Shown: positions 42,752 to 51,022 of the stretch, piece after piece
How positions within the stretch are numbered: position 1 is the stretch's first letter
Layout of the letters: the number at the start of each line of letters is the position of its first letter
Assembly: GCF_013386115.1 (NCBI RefSeq)
Contig: NZ_JACAOR010000013.1
Coordinates: forward strand, 291,175-355,174
Direction of reading: 5' to 3'
Source: Pseudomonas gingeri
GTDB taxonomy: Bacteria; Pseudomonadota; Gammaproteobacteria; Pseudomonadales; Pseudomonadaceae
DNA: 64,000 bases
Notes under the pieces: generated by a model
What the model was told of the DNA's origin: nothing
Seen by the model: only the letters and a program-made list of their open reading frames with translations
The model's database searches: none
Program-made: the position numbers and the translations under genes

Positions 42752-44086
42752 TTATCCTCGAATGGCCCAGAAGGCCAGGTTCAACCCCGGAAACTCGCCG
42801 GCGACATGGAACGCGAAGCCGCCGGAGTGGATCAGTTGCTTCCAGTGCTCGCTGCCACGGTCCAGCTCGTAGTAGGTAGAACCGGCGTGGAACGGGATCT
42901 GCCGCGGCGCCACCGGCAACGGCAACAGACCGATGCCCGGCAACTGCAGGTTGACCAGGTCGCGGATGTGCTCCACCGAACCGATCTTGCTTTGCTGGGC
43001 AAAACGCCCGCGCAGGGTTTCGCTGGGGATATCGGCACGCACCACCAGGATGAAGCTGGCGTTGTCGATCAGGGTCTTGTCGGCGAGCATCGCCACATGG
43101 ATACCGTAGGCTTTCTCGACGATCGGAATCGGCGTGGCCTTGCTGTCGATCAGCATCGACAAGGCTTCGCGCAGCGCCTGCATGACCGGGGCGAAGCTCA
43201 GCACCAGGGCATCGTGCTGGTACTGCGGATACTCGGCAGGACGCCGGCCGCTCTGGGAAAAGGTGGCAAACTCGCCGGCCAGACTCACCAGTTCGCTGTA
43301 GAAACGCTCGGGGTGCAGCGGGCTCAGCTGGCTCAGGTGATTGACCAGCGGCTCGGCGCGGTTGACCAGTTGCAGCAGCATGAAGTCGGCGATCTCCGAG
43401 GCACCGCCGGCGCCCGAAGCGACGACCCGCCCGGCCAGGGCTTCGCCACGCTGGTGCAGGAGGCCCAGCAGCTCGCTGCGAAAGGCCGTCAGCGGCTTGC
43501 TGGCGGCCACGTCCAGCACCGGCGGGATATAGCTGTCGTCCAGCACCAGGGCGCGGTCGGCACGTTTTTCCTTGATCCGCACCAGGCCGATGGCGGCGTA
43601 GTCGCTCAGGCCATCGCCGGTGGTCAGCAGGCGCAACGCACGGGAGCCCACGGCCACCGGCGCACGGTTCTCGAACGGGGCGTTGTCGTCACGCACTTCG
43701 CGCACCTGGCTCAGGTAGCGTGCGCCGCCGAGTTCCTCGCCTTCGTCGACGGTATCGCGGGCACCGGCACGCTTGAGCGGCAACGCCAGGTAGATCACCC
43801 CGTCACGCAGGCTGTCCTCGATGCTCAGCGGGCTCGGCGCCACGTCGTCATGGGGAATATTGAACGGCGTGCCGTCCGGCAGCAGGCCCCGGGCGGAAAC
43901 GATGGCCAGCTTGCCCTGGGCCAGCAGGCCCTGGTCGATCAACAGCTCGGAAAAACCCCAGGCACCGACCGCCAGCGGGCGGCTGCGGGCGTCGATCAGG
44001 TTTTCCAGATAACGGTCATGCTGCTGGAAGTGCTGCGTTCCGATGAACATGCCTTCCGACCAGACCACTCGATTGTTCCAGGACAT
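42752..44086 (-). CDS. tssK: T6SS baseplate protein TssK
   Basis: This 444-residue trimeric baseplate adaptor connects TssF/TssG wedges to the TssL-TssM membrane complex. It starts MSWNNRVVWSEGMFIGTQHFQQHDRYLE, the typical TssK N-terminus related to phage receptor-binding shells, and ends with the membrane-facing domain (NLQLPGIGLLPLPVAPRQIPFH split across the last 60 residues). The length is standard. GGAGAAGCC precedes the ATG. It lies between tssJ and tssL in the minus arm. Confidence 0.96.
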   Translation of the reverse strand: MSWNNRVVWSEGMFIGTQHFQQHDRYLENLIDARSRPLAVGAWGFSELLIDQGLLAQGKLAIVSARGLLPDGTPFNIPHDDVAPSPLSIEDSLRDGVIYLALPLKRAGARDTVDEGEELGGARYLSQVREVRDDNAPFENRAPVAVGSRALRLLTTGDGLSDYAAIGLVRIKEKRADRALVLDDSYIPPVLDVAASKPLTAFRSELLGLLHQRGEALAGRVVASGAGGASEIADFMLLQLVNRAEPLVNHLSQLSPLHPERFYSELVSLAGEFATFSQSGRRPAEYPQYQHDALVLSFAPVMQALREALSMLIDSKATPIPIVEKAYGIHVAMLADKTLIDNASFILVVRADIPSETLRGRFAQQSKIGSVEHIRDLVNLQLPGIGLLPLPVAPRQIPFHAGSTYYELDRGSEHWKQLIHSGGFAFHVAGEFPGLNLAFWAIRG

Positions 44087-44101
44087 GGCTTCTCCGTTTG
44101 C

Positions 44102-44599
44102 CTAAGGGGCGGTGCGTTCGACGGCGCTGCGCACGGCACGCACATCGAGGCTGATCTGATAGTCGGTGACTTGCCGGGGCGGCACGTTGAGCACGCTGCG
44201 CCAGAGCGCCTGGTCGATTTCGCGATAGCCCACCACCAGCCCGACCTGGCGGGTCGCGGGATTGAGCGGGCGCTCGACACTCAGTTGTTCGCCGGGCTGG
44301 ACCAGCACCTCGTCCTGATCGACAAGATCGGCACCGAGGGTGGCCTGGGCCCGTTCGGCCAGGGCGAAATAATCGGCACGGCTGAAGTTGGCGGTATTCT
44401 TCAGCTCGAAAATACGCACGCGCACCGGGGCCGGCGCGCCGTTGGCGCCAGGGTTGAGGCCAGCGATGGCATGGAAATTCAAGACAACGGTGGCGCTATC
44501 GGCAACCGGGCTATCGGCGGGCGCTGGAGCCGCCGCATCCCTGGCACATGCGCTCAGCAGCAGTGTCGCGGCTGCGGCGAGTAAAGCTCGGTGAATCAT
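44102..44599 (-). CDS. tssJ: T6SS outer-membrane lipoprotein TssJ
   Basis: This 165-residue lipoprotein anchors the membrane complex in the outer membrane and binds the TssM C-terminus. The lipoprotein signal is MIHRALLAAAATLLLSAC (Cys18, lipobox LSAC), and the mature part is a transthyretin-like beta sandwich (VLNFHAIAGLNPG, APAPVRVRIFELKNTANF, LVVGYREIDQALWR). It lies 15 bases upstream of tssK. A REP-containing gap of about 195 bases separates it from fha. Confidence 0.94.
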   Translation of the reverse strand: MIHRALLAAAATLLLSACARDAAAPAPADSPVADSATVVLNFHAIAGLNPGANGAPAPVRVRIFELKNTANFSRADYFALAERAQATLGADLVDQDEVLVQPGEQLSVERPLNPATRQVGLVVGYREIDQALWRSVLNVPPRQVTDYQISLDVRAVRSAVERTAP

Positions 44600-44683
44600 C
44601 CTGCGTCCTCAATGACGTGCTGAACTATCCGTTAAATCCTGTGTTGCAAAAAATCGTTGGCGCCGTGGCGCTGCTACTGGCGC

Positions 44684-44774
44684 CTTCGCGGGCAAGCCCG
44701 CTCCTACAGGGGTCCAGGCGTACACAAAATCTGCGCAAGACCCGGACATTGTGGGAGCGGGCTCGCCCGCGAAG
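44684..44774. repeat. Pair of REP elements inside the T6SS minus arm
   Basis: Near-perfect inverted 25-base REP copies of the GC-variant type lie at 44684-44708 and 44750-44774 (one base differs in the core, and CTACA versus CCACA at the tip). They occupy the fha-tssJ gap, so the fha-to-tssJ transcript must carry both hairpins. Confidence 0.9.
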
Positions 44775-44794
44775 AGGCCCCCGTGGCCACCCCA

Positions 44795-46189
44795 CTAGCC
44801 CCGGCGCAATCGCGCGCTGTGTTCTTCATAGGCCCGGCTGAACTCCCGCCCGAACAGGTCCTGGAAGTCCTCTTCGGCCTCGCGGGAGATGTTCGTGTAC
44901 AGCTCGGTGAACTGTTGCCAGTACTGTGCCTGACGCGAACCGCTGAACAGGTTCGACAGGCCGCCGGGCCGGCTCATGCGGGCCTCCAGTTCGGCTGGTT
45001 CGAAGCGCTTGAGCAGGTGCTTGATCGCCGCTTCCACCCCGGCCATGACCGCCAGCTGGTGGGCCCGCAAGTCATCGAAACTGTCCCGCACCGCCTGGTC
45101 CGGGGCCATGAAGGCCTGGTTGCCATGGCGCAGCAGCAACAGCAGCGCCTCATCGGCGTTCGGGGCAAATTTCAGCGGATTGTTTTCCACCGGGCGGATC
45201 ATCGTCTGCTGCATGCGGAATTCGCCCTTGAGGCTGCTGCGCGCCCGCAGGACATCGATCAGTCCTTCGACCATCAGCCGATAACTGCGACCGATGGCCT
45301 CCATCTGCGCTTCCACCTGGGCGCCGTCGATACGCAACTGATCCAGGCCCGCACCGCGCAGGAAGGCTTGCAGCAGGGCCGCCTGCGACCCGGCCGTCGA
45401 CGGTGAATCAACGGCCGGCGCCACAGGGGCCACGAACGGTTCGACCACTGCCGCGGGCGGCGCGGGAATCGGCTCGATAATCTCCGGTATCGCTACCGGG
45501 ACCGGTGGCGGCGGGTTGATCGCCACCTTCGGCGGATCGCCGAACAGGTCCCAGTCTTCGGGAATCACCCCGGCGGCGGGAACAACCGCGGGTGCGGCCA
45601 CGGCAACCGGCGGGCTCAGGGGGGTCGGCGGACGGAAATCATGCTGCTGCGCCGGCACATGATCCGGCTGGGTGGCCGGCGGCACGCTGGTAGGTGTCAG
45701 GAAGTCGAACAGGTCGGGCAAGGTATCCATCGACGAGCCGCCCTGGAAATGCACCGCGGGCGTATTGAACGGCACAGGCGTCGGCGCTGGCGCGGCGCGC
45801 CCCATCAGCGCCTCGAAACTGTTGGAAGAGTCCACGCCGGAAAACGCGGCATCGGCCAGTTGCAGATTGAAGTCGATGCGTGCGCGGATCTCGTATTCAC
45901 CGATACGGATAACTTCGCCATCCTGCAATGGCTCGCTGTTACCCCTGCGCAAACGGATACCGGCATTGACCAGTTCCACTCCATTGGTGCTGTTATCGGT
46001 CAGATAGTAACGTCCGTCCTTATATTGAATAACGCAATGTCGGGAAGAAACCAGCCGCTCCGGATCGGGAAGTACCCAGTCATTTTCAGAACTACGGCCA
46101 ATTGCCATCACTCCCTTGTCCATGGATTTCTCGGGACATTGGCCGGGGGTGATCTTGTGATAACTAGTGATAGTCAAACACAGCGACAT
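44795..46189 (-). CDS. fha: T6SS FHA-domain protein Fha (TagH)
   Basis: This 464-residue scaffold is the substrate of PpkA; its phosphorylated form triggers T6SS assembly. The N-terminal FHA domain (about 24-105) keeps the phosphothreonine pocket: GRS (31-33), SSRH (48-51) and NSTNG (66-70). A Pro/Ala-rich linker (about 130-265) leads to the type VI FHA C-terminal domain (LLQAFLRGAGLD to the end). The start at 46189 has AAGGAGG four bases upstream; 26 upstream codons in the frame are probably leader. It is the first gene of the minus arm and divergent from tssA. Confidence 0.94.
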   Translation of the reverse strand: MSLCLTITSYHKITPGQCPEKSMDKGVMAIGRSSENDWVLPDPERLVSSRHCVIQYKDGRYYLTDNSTNGVELVNAGIRLRRGNSEPLQDGEVIRIGEYEIRARIDFNLQLADAAFSGVDSSNSFEALMGRAAPAPTPVPFNTPAVHFQGGSSMDTLPDLFDFLTPTSVPPATQPDHVPAQQHDFRPPTPLSPPVAVAAPAVVPAAGVIPEDWDLFGDPPKVAINPPPPVPVAIPEIIEPIPAPPAAVVEPFVAPVAPAVDSPSTAGSQAALLQAFLRGAGLDQLRIDGAQVEAQMEAIGRSYRLMVEGLIDVLRARSSLKGEFRMQQTMIRPVENNPLKFAPNADEALLLLLRHGNQAFMAPDQAVRDSFDDLRAHQLAVMAGVEAAIKHLLKRFEPAELEARMSRPGGLSNLFSGSRQAQYWQQFTELYTNISREAEEDFQDLFGREFSRAYEEHSARLRRG

Positions 46190-46579
46190 TGCGCCTCCTT
46201 GCAGTACTTCCACGCGCGGCCAGCCCGCCACAACGACCTTGCGGCGAGCCCCGTCCGGGCCTTGCAAACCCTGGATAAAAACCTATTGATTTCAGCCAGT
46301 TCGGCGAAACTACCGGATTCTACCCACAATTTTCTTACAATCGTACACGGCATGACCCATGAGTCGTCAGCCTTGCCGAGTCCGTCACAACGGTAACAAA
46401 GGGCAGATAGCTTACCTTGACAAGCCCCAAGTACTACACCAAAAATGCACAACTTCTCGTTTATACATGATGGCTCCGTGATATCAAGCAGCCAATATCA
46501 ACGAGAACTATGAGACTTTCCTCCCGGGAACTTTCACAGGAAATAGCTGGCACTTTGCCAGCAGATAAGGAGATCGATT
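46190..46579. promoter_or_regulatory. Divergent fha-tssA control region
   Basis: This 390-base AT-richer gap must contain the promoters of both T6SS arms. For tssA, a perfect TTGACA at 46417-46422 is followed 18 bases later by AAAAAT (46441-46446). The tssA leader contains GGA triplets at 46527, 46539 and 46569 (the last in the ribosome binding site) and a perfect inverted repeat, GCTGGCA-CTT-TGCCAGC, at 46546-46562. GGA motifs near start codons are the targets of RsmA/CsrA proteins, which are known to repress HSI-I in P. aeruginosa; control here is inferred. No gene is seen in the gap. Confidence 0.5.
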
Positions 46580-47611
46580 TTGCTGGACGTGCCGTTGTTG
46601 CTCGCCGCTGTTTCCGCGAACTCGCCCTGTGGCGAGGACCTGGAATATGACGCGCAATTCTTGCAATTGGAGCGCGACGCCCAAGGCAAACCCGAGCGTA
46701 GCATGGGCGATTCGGTACAACCTGCCGAGCCCCCCGCCTGGCGCGCCATCGAACAGTCGAGCACGTCCCTGCTGCAACGCAGCAAAGACCTGCGCATCAC
46801 CCACTTCCTGACGCAAAGCGCCCTGGCCCTCGACGGTTTCGCCGGCCTGAACGATGCCCTGAACCTGATCAGCCAGCTGCTCCAGCAGTACTGGGCCGAG
46901 CTTTACCCGCAGCTCGATGCCGATGACGACAATGACCCCACGGTGCGGGTCAATGCGCTCTCGGGCCTGGCCTGCGAGACCAATGTACGCCTGCTGCGCG
47001 AAAGCGTGCTGACCCGCTCCCGGGCCTTCGGTACCGTCACCCTGCGCGCGGCGCTGAACGCCAGCGGCCTGCAGAGTTTCTCCGACGAGAGCCTGAACGC
47101 CGACGAGCTGGGCGGCGCCCTGCGCGACAGCGATCCGCAGCAACTGGACGCCGTGCGCCGCAGCCTGACCGAGGCCCGCAGCGCCCTCGACGCCATCGAG
47201 CGCTTCGTCTCCGAACAGGTCGGCTCGGCCCAGGGCGTCGACCTGAGCGCCTTGCGCCAGCCGCTCAAGCTCGCCTTGCAGGTGCTCGCCGAGTACGCCC
47301 CGGACAGCGCCGGCGAGCCGGCAACCGAGGCCGCCGAAAGCCCCGCCGACACCAGCGGATACCCCCCGGTCGACGCCCCTGCAGCCGCGACTCCACGCGC
47401 CACGGGCGAGATCGGCAACCGCGACGACGTGTTGCGCAGCCTCGATCGGATTCTCGCCTACTACACTCGCCACGAGCCCTCGAGCCCGTTGCCGGTGCTG
47501 TTGAACCGGGCGAAGAATCTGGTCCACGCCGACTTTGCGGCGATCGTGCGCAATCTGATTCCCGATGGCATGTCCCAGTTTGAAAACCTGCGTGGTCCCG
47601 AGGGCGAGTAA
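46580..47611 (+). CDS. tssA: T6SS cap/assembly protein TssA
   Basis: This 343-residue protein starts sheath and tube assembly at the baseplate. The N-terminal ImpA domain is clear (LDVPLLLAAVSANSPCGEDLEYD; FLTQSALALDGFAGLNDALNLISQLLQQYWAELYPQLDAD split in two), and the C-terminal region (LRSLDRILAYYTRHEPSSPLPVLLNRAK) is the conserved ring-forming part. The start is TTG, supported by AAGGAG eight bases upstream; no ATG gives the conserved N-terminus. It opens the plus arm. Confidence 0.94.
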   Translation: MLDVPLLLAAVSANSPCGEDLEYDAQFLQLERDAQGKPERSMGDSVQPAEPPAWRAIEQSSTSLLQRSKDLRITHFLTQSALALDGFAGLNDALNLISQLLQQYWAELYPQLDADDDNDPTVRVNALSGLACETNVRLLRESVLTRSRAFGTVTLRAALNASGLQSFSDESLNADELGGALRDSDPQQLDAVRRSLTEARSALDAIERFVSEQVGSAQGVDLSALRQPLKLALQVLAEYAPDSAGEPATEAAESPADTSGYPPVDAPAAATPRATGEIGNRDDVLRSLDRILAYYTRHEPSSPLPVLLNRAKNLVHADFAAIVRNLIPDGMSQFENLRGPEGE

Positions 47612-47692
47612 GCCCCCGCGGAGCGCGCAGTTACGTTAACGGCAGACACCGATGACGCCTACACCGTCGCAGCAGCGACCAGGAGCAGCAAC

Positions 47693-48208
47693 GTGGCGAA
47701 GCAAAGTTCTCAGAAATTCATCGCGCGCAACCGCGCGCCACGGGTCCAGATCGAGTACGACGTGGAACTCTACGGCGCCGAGAAAAAGGTCCAGCTGCCC
47801 TTCGTCATGGGCGTGATGGCCGATCTCGCCGGCAAGCCCGCCGAACCCCTGGCCGCGGTCGCCGACCGCAAGTTCCTGGAGATCGACGTCGACAACTTCG
47901 ACTCGCGCCTCAAGGCCATGCAGCCACGGGTCGCGTTCAACGTGCCGAACGAACTGACCGGCGAAGGCAACCTGAGCCTGGACATCACCTTCGAAAGCCT
48001 GGACGACTTCAGCCCCGCCGCCGTGGCCCGCAAGGTCGACTCGCTGAACAAGCTGCTCGAGGCGCGGACTCAGCTGGCCAACCTGCTGACCTACATGGAC
48101 GGCAAGACCGGCGCCGAAGAAATCATCATGAAGGCCATCAAGGATCCGGCGTTGCTCCAGGCCCTGGCGAGTGCGCCAAAGCCCCAGGACTCCGAGCCCA
48201 GCGCTTAA
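47693..48208 (+). CDS. tssB: T6SS contractile sheath small subunit TssB
   Basis: This 171-residue VipA-type subunit forms the contractile sheath with TssC. Typical segments are RNRAPRVQIEYDVELYGAEKKVQLPFVMGVMADL (in two parts) and the C-terminal RTQLANLLTYMDGKTGAEE. The start is a GTG with AGGAGCAGCA upstream. It precedes tssC by 15 bases, as in almost every T6SS, which keeps both sheath subunits in balance. Confidence 0.97.
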   Translation: MAKQSSQKFIARNRAPRVQIEYDVELYGAEKKVQLPFVMGVMADLAGKPAEPLAAVADRKFLEIDVDNFDSRLKAMQPRVAFNVPNELTGEGNLSLDITFESLDDFSPAAVARKVDSLNKLLEARTQLANLLTYMDGKTGAEEIIMKAIKDPALLQALASAPKPQDSEPSA

Positions 48209-48223
48209 TCAGGACGAACGATC

Positions 48224-49717
48224 ATGACCCAGTTGCAGCAAGACAATCAGCCTCTGCAAAGCGGCACCACCGAACCCAGCGAGTTCGCCAGCCTGCTGAT
48301 GCAGGAGTTCAAGCCCAAGACCGAGCGTGCCCGCGAAGCCGTCGAAGGCGCCGTGCGTACCCTCGCCGAGCAGGCCCTGGCGCAGACCAGCCTGGTGTCC
48401 AACGACGCCATCAAGTCGATCGAATCGATCATCGCCGCCATCGACGCCAAGCTCACTGCGCAAGTCAACCAGGTGATCCATCACCCTGACTTCCAGCAGT
48501 TGGAAAGCGCCTGGCGCGGCCTGCACTACCTGGTCAACAACACCGAAAGCGATGAACAGCTGAAGATCCGCGTGCTGAACATCTCCAAGCCGGAACTGCA
48601 CAAGACCCTGAAGAAATTCAAGGGCACGGCCTGGGACCAGAGCCCGATCTTCAAGAAGATGTACGAAGAGGAATACGGTCAGTTCGGTGGCGAGCCCTAC
48701 GGCTGCCTGGTGGGGGACTACTACTTCGACCAGTCGCCGCCGGATGTCGAGTTGCTCGGCGAGCTGTCCAAGGTCTGCGCGGCGATGCACGCGCCGTTCA
48801 TTGCCGCCGCCTCGCCGACGGTGATGGGCATGGGCTCGTGGCAGGAACTGTCGAACCCGCGTGACCTGACCAAGATCTTCACCACTCCGGAATACGCCGG
48901 CTGGCGTTCCCTGCGCGAATCCGAAGACTCGCGCTACATCGGCCTGACCATGCCGCGCTTCCTCGCGCGCCTGCCGTACGGGGCCAAGACCGATCCGGTG
49001 GAAGCCTTCGCCTTCGAAGAAGACACCGACGGCGCCGACAGCAACAAATACACCTGGGCCAACGCGGCCTACGCCATGGCGGTGAACATCAACCGCTCGT
49101 TCAAGCACTACGGCTGGTGCTCGCGGATTCGCGGCGTCGAGTCCGGCGGCGAGGTCCAGGACCTGCCGGCCCACACCTTCCCGACCGACGACGGCGGCGT
49201 GGACATGAAGTGCCCGACCGAGATCGCCATCTCCGACCGGCGCGAGGCCGAGCTGGCGAAGAACGGCTTCATGCCGCTGCTGCACAAGAAGAACACCGAT
49301 TTCGCCGCGTTCATCGGTGCCCAGTCGCTGCAGAAACCGGCCGAATACGACGACCCGGACGCCACCGCCAACGCCAACCTGGCCGCGCGCCTGCCGTACC
49401 TGTTCGCCACTTGCCGCTTCGCCCACTACTTGAAGTGCATCGTTCGCGACAAGATCGGCTCGTTCAAGGAAAAGGACGAAATGCAGCGCTGGCTGCAGGA
49501 CTGGATCCTCAACTACGTCGACGGCGACCCGGCCCACTCCACCGAAACCACCAAGGCCCAGCACCCGCTGGCGGCGGCGGAAGTGGTGGTCGAGGACGTC
49601 GAAGGCAACCCGGGGTACTACACCTCGAAGTTCTTCCTGCGTCCGCACTATCAGTTGGAAGGCCTGACGGTTTCGTTGCGCCTGGTATCGAAGCTGCCGT
49701 CGGCAAAAGGGGCGTAA
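48224..49717 (+). CDS. tssC: T6SS contractile sheath large subunit TssC
   Basis: This 497-residue VipB-type subunit is highly conserved. The N-terminal helix (FASLLMQEFKPKTERAREAV) is the region that ClpV recognises in sheaths of other systems. The core shows HPDFQQLESAWRGLHYLVNNT, GDYYFDQSPPDVELL and KCIVRDKIGSFKEKDEMQRWL, and the C-terminal strand GYYTSKFFLRPHYQLEGLTVSLRLVSKLP is split across the last 30 residues. Contraction of the TssBC sheath drives the Hcp tube outward. Confidence 0.97.
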   Translation: MTQLQQDNQPLQSGTTEPSEFASLLMQEFKPKTERAREAVEGAVRTLAEQALAQTSLVSNDAIKSIESIIAAIDAKLTAQVNQVIHHPDFQQLESAWRGLHYLVNNTESDEQLKIRVLNISKPELHKTLKKFKGTAWDQSPIFKKMYEEEYGQFGGEPYGCLVGDYYFDQSPPDVELLGELSKVCAAMHAPFIAAASPTVMGMGSWQELSNPRDLTKIFTTPEYAGWRSLRESEDSRYIGLTMPRFLARLPYGAKTDPVEAFAFEEDTDGADSNKYTWANAAYAMAVNINRSFKHYGWCSRIRGVESGGEVQDLPAHTFPTDDGGVDMKCPTEIAISDRREAELAKNGFMPLLHKKNTDFAAFIGAQSLQKPAEYDDPDATANANLAARLPYLFATCRFAHYLKCIVRDKIGSFKEKDEMQRWLQDWILNYVDGDPAHSTETTKAQHPLAAAEVVVEDVEGNPGYYTSKFFLRPHYQLEGLTVSLRLVSKLPSAKGA

Positions 49718-49846
49718 CCCCAAACCTTGTGGGTACAGGAGCCGGCTCCCGCAAGGGGCCGTGTAACCCTCGATAACAGCGAATCCGCCCCCTACCTGGC
49801 GGATCCTGGCTAACAACATCGTGGTGAAGACCACACTGGAGAAAAC

Positions 49847-50335
49847 ATGGCTGTTGATATCTTCATCAAGATCGGCGACATCAAGGGCGAGTCCCAGGAC
49901 AAGGCCCACAAGGACGAGATCGACGTCCTGAACTGGAGCTGGGGCATGTCCCAGTCCGGCAACATGCACATGGGCGGTGGCGGCGGTGCCGGCAAGGTCA
50001 ATATCCAGGACCTGTCGATCACCAAGTACGTCGACAAGTCGTCGCCGAACCTGATGATGCATTGCGCCAGCGGCAAGCACGTCGACAAGGTCACCCTGGT
50101 GGTGCGCAAGGCCGGCGGCGAAAGCCAGGTCGAGTACATGAAGATCGACCTCGAGGAAGTGCTGATCACCTCCCTGAGCACCGGCGGTTCGGGCAGCGAT
50201 GATCGCCTGACCGAAAACGTCACCCTGAACTTCGCCCAGGTGATGGTCGAGTACCAGGAACAGAAGGCCGACGGCTCCAAGCAGGGCGGCCCGGTCAAGT
50301 TCGGCTGGAACATCCGCTCGAACACCAAGCGCTGA
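49847..50335 (+). CDS. hcp: T6SS inner-tube protein Hcp
   Basis: This 162-residue protein forms hexameric rings that stack into the secreted tube. The start MAVDIFIKIGDIKGESQDKA and the loops MHMGGGGGAGKVN, STGGSGSDDRLTENVTLNFA match the Hcp1 family of HSI-I. It has no signal peptide, as expected. It is preceded by a 129-base gap after tssC that includes a single REP-like hairpin near 49736-49765, and followed by a strong hairpin. Both may raise hcp mRNA over its neighbours, as tube subunits are needed in excess. Confidence 0.97.
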   Translation: MAVDIFIKIGDIKGESQDKAHKDEIDVLNWSWGMSQSGNMHMGGGGGAGKVNIQDLSITKYVDKSSPNLMMHCASGKHVDKVTLVVRKAGGESQVEYMKIDLEEVLITSLSTGGSGSDDRLTENVTLNFAQVMVEYQEQKADGSKQGGPVKFGWNIRSNTKR

Positions 50336-50341
50336 TCCCCG

Positions 50342-50368
50342 CGCCCCCGACGCCTGGCGTCGGGGGCG
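50342..50368 (+). terminator. Strong GC hairpin directly after hcp
   Basis: A perfect 12-base stem with a three-base loop starts six bases past the hcp stop (CGCCCCCGACGC/GCGTCGGGGGCG around CTG). No T-run follows, so it is not a standard terminator; 3'-end protection of hcp mRNA or partial attenuation before tssE is more likely. Confidence 0.6.
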
Positions 50369-50411
50369 TCTGGCGTTACCCCCGAATTCGATTCACTCCC
50401 GGTGCCCGAGC

Positions 50412-50501
50412 ATGGCCAAGCCTTCGTTTCCCGATCAGCGCTGCTGCCATCCCAGAGCGGCCCGCCCCCATGACGTTCGGACGGGCGACGTTGCGCCATG
50501 A
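50412..50501 (+). CDS. 29-codon ORF overlapping the tssE start
   Basis: ATG at 50412 opens a 29-codon frame (MAKPSFPDQRCCHPRAA...) whose TGA overlaps the tssE ATG (ATGA). There is no good ribosome binding site and no family match that I recognise. It may be a leader peptide that couples translation, a remnant of an older tssE or tagJ gene, or chance. It occupies the position of tagJ in P. aeruginosa HSI-I. Confidence 0.2.
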   Translation: MAKPSFPDQRCCHPRAARPHDVRTGDVAP

Positions 50502-51022
50502 GTAGCGTGCCCAGCGACTTCGCCCTGCGCGAACGCCTGCAACCGTCGCTGCTCGACCGGCTGACCGACGACGAACCCGGCCATCTGCAGGAAGGCACGG
50601 ACAAACGCGTGTTGTCCCTCAGCCAGCTCAAGGCCTCGGTGCTGCGTGACCTGACCTGGCTGCTCAATACCACGTCGCTGCTCGACGCCGACGCCACCGT
50701 GCACACCCCGGCGGGCACCTCGGTGATCAACTACGGCCTGCCGGCACTGGCCGGCTACAGTGCCTCGAGCATCGATATCCCGGTACTGGAAAGCCTGATC
50801 CACAAGGCCATCGTCACCTTCGAGCCGCGCATCCTGGCCAGCACCTTGCGGGTCCGCGCCCAGGTCGCCTACGGCGAGATGAACCACAATGCCCTGAGCT
50901 TCGAGATCGAGGGCGATCTCTGGGCGTTGCCGGCCTCCCTGCCATTGCTGCTGCGCACCGACCTCGACCTGGAGTCCGGCCATGTGCGCGTGGTCCCGGC
51001 CGAGCAACGGAGACGTTCATGA
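50498..51022 (+). CDS. tssE: T6SS baseplate protein TssE (gp25-like)
   Basis: This 174-residue protein is homologous to phage T4 gp25, which starts sheath polymerisation at the baseplate. Diagnostic parts are LQPSLLDRLTDDEPG near the N-terminus, LRDLTWLLNTTSLLD, SVINYGLPALAGYSASS, and IVTFEPRILASTLRVRAQV (the EPR core motif). It overlaps tssF by four bases. The distance from hcp is 162 bases, with no tagJ in between. Confidence 0.94.
   Translation: MSSVPSDFALRERLQPSLLDRLTDDEPGHLQEGTDKRVLSLSQLKASVLRDLTWLLNTTSLLDADATVHTPAGTSVINYGLPALAGYSASSIDIPVLESLIHKAIVTFEPRILASTLRVRAQVAYGEMNHNALSFEIEGDLWALPASLPLLLRTDLDLESGHVRVVPAEQRRRS

Noticed and set aside
46549..46560. A TGGCAC...TTGCC sequence suggesting a sigma-54 promoter before tssA
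   Set aside because: The required five-base spacing between TGGCAC and TTGC is missing; the bases belong to the inverted repeat.
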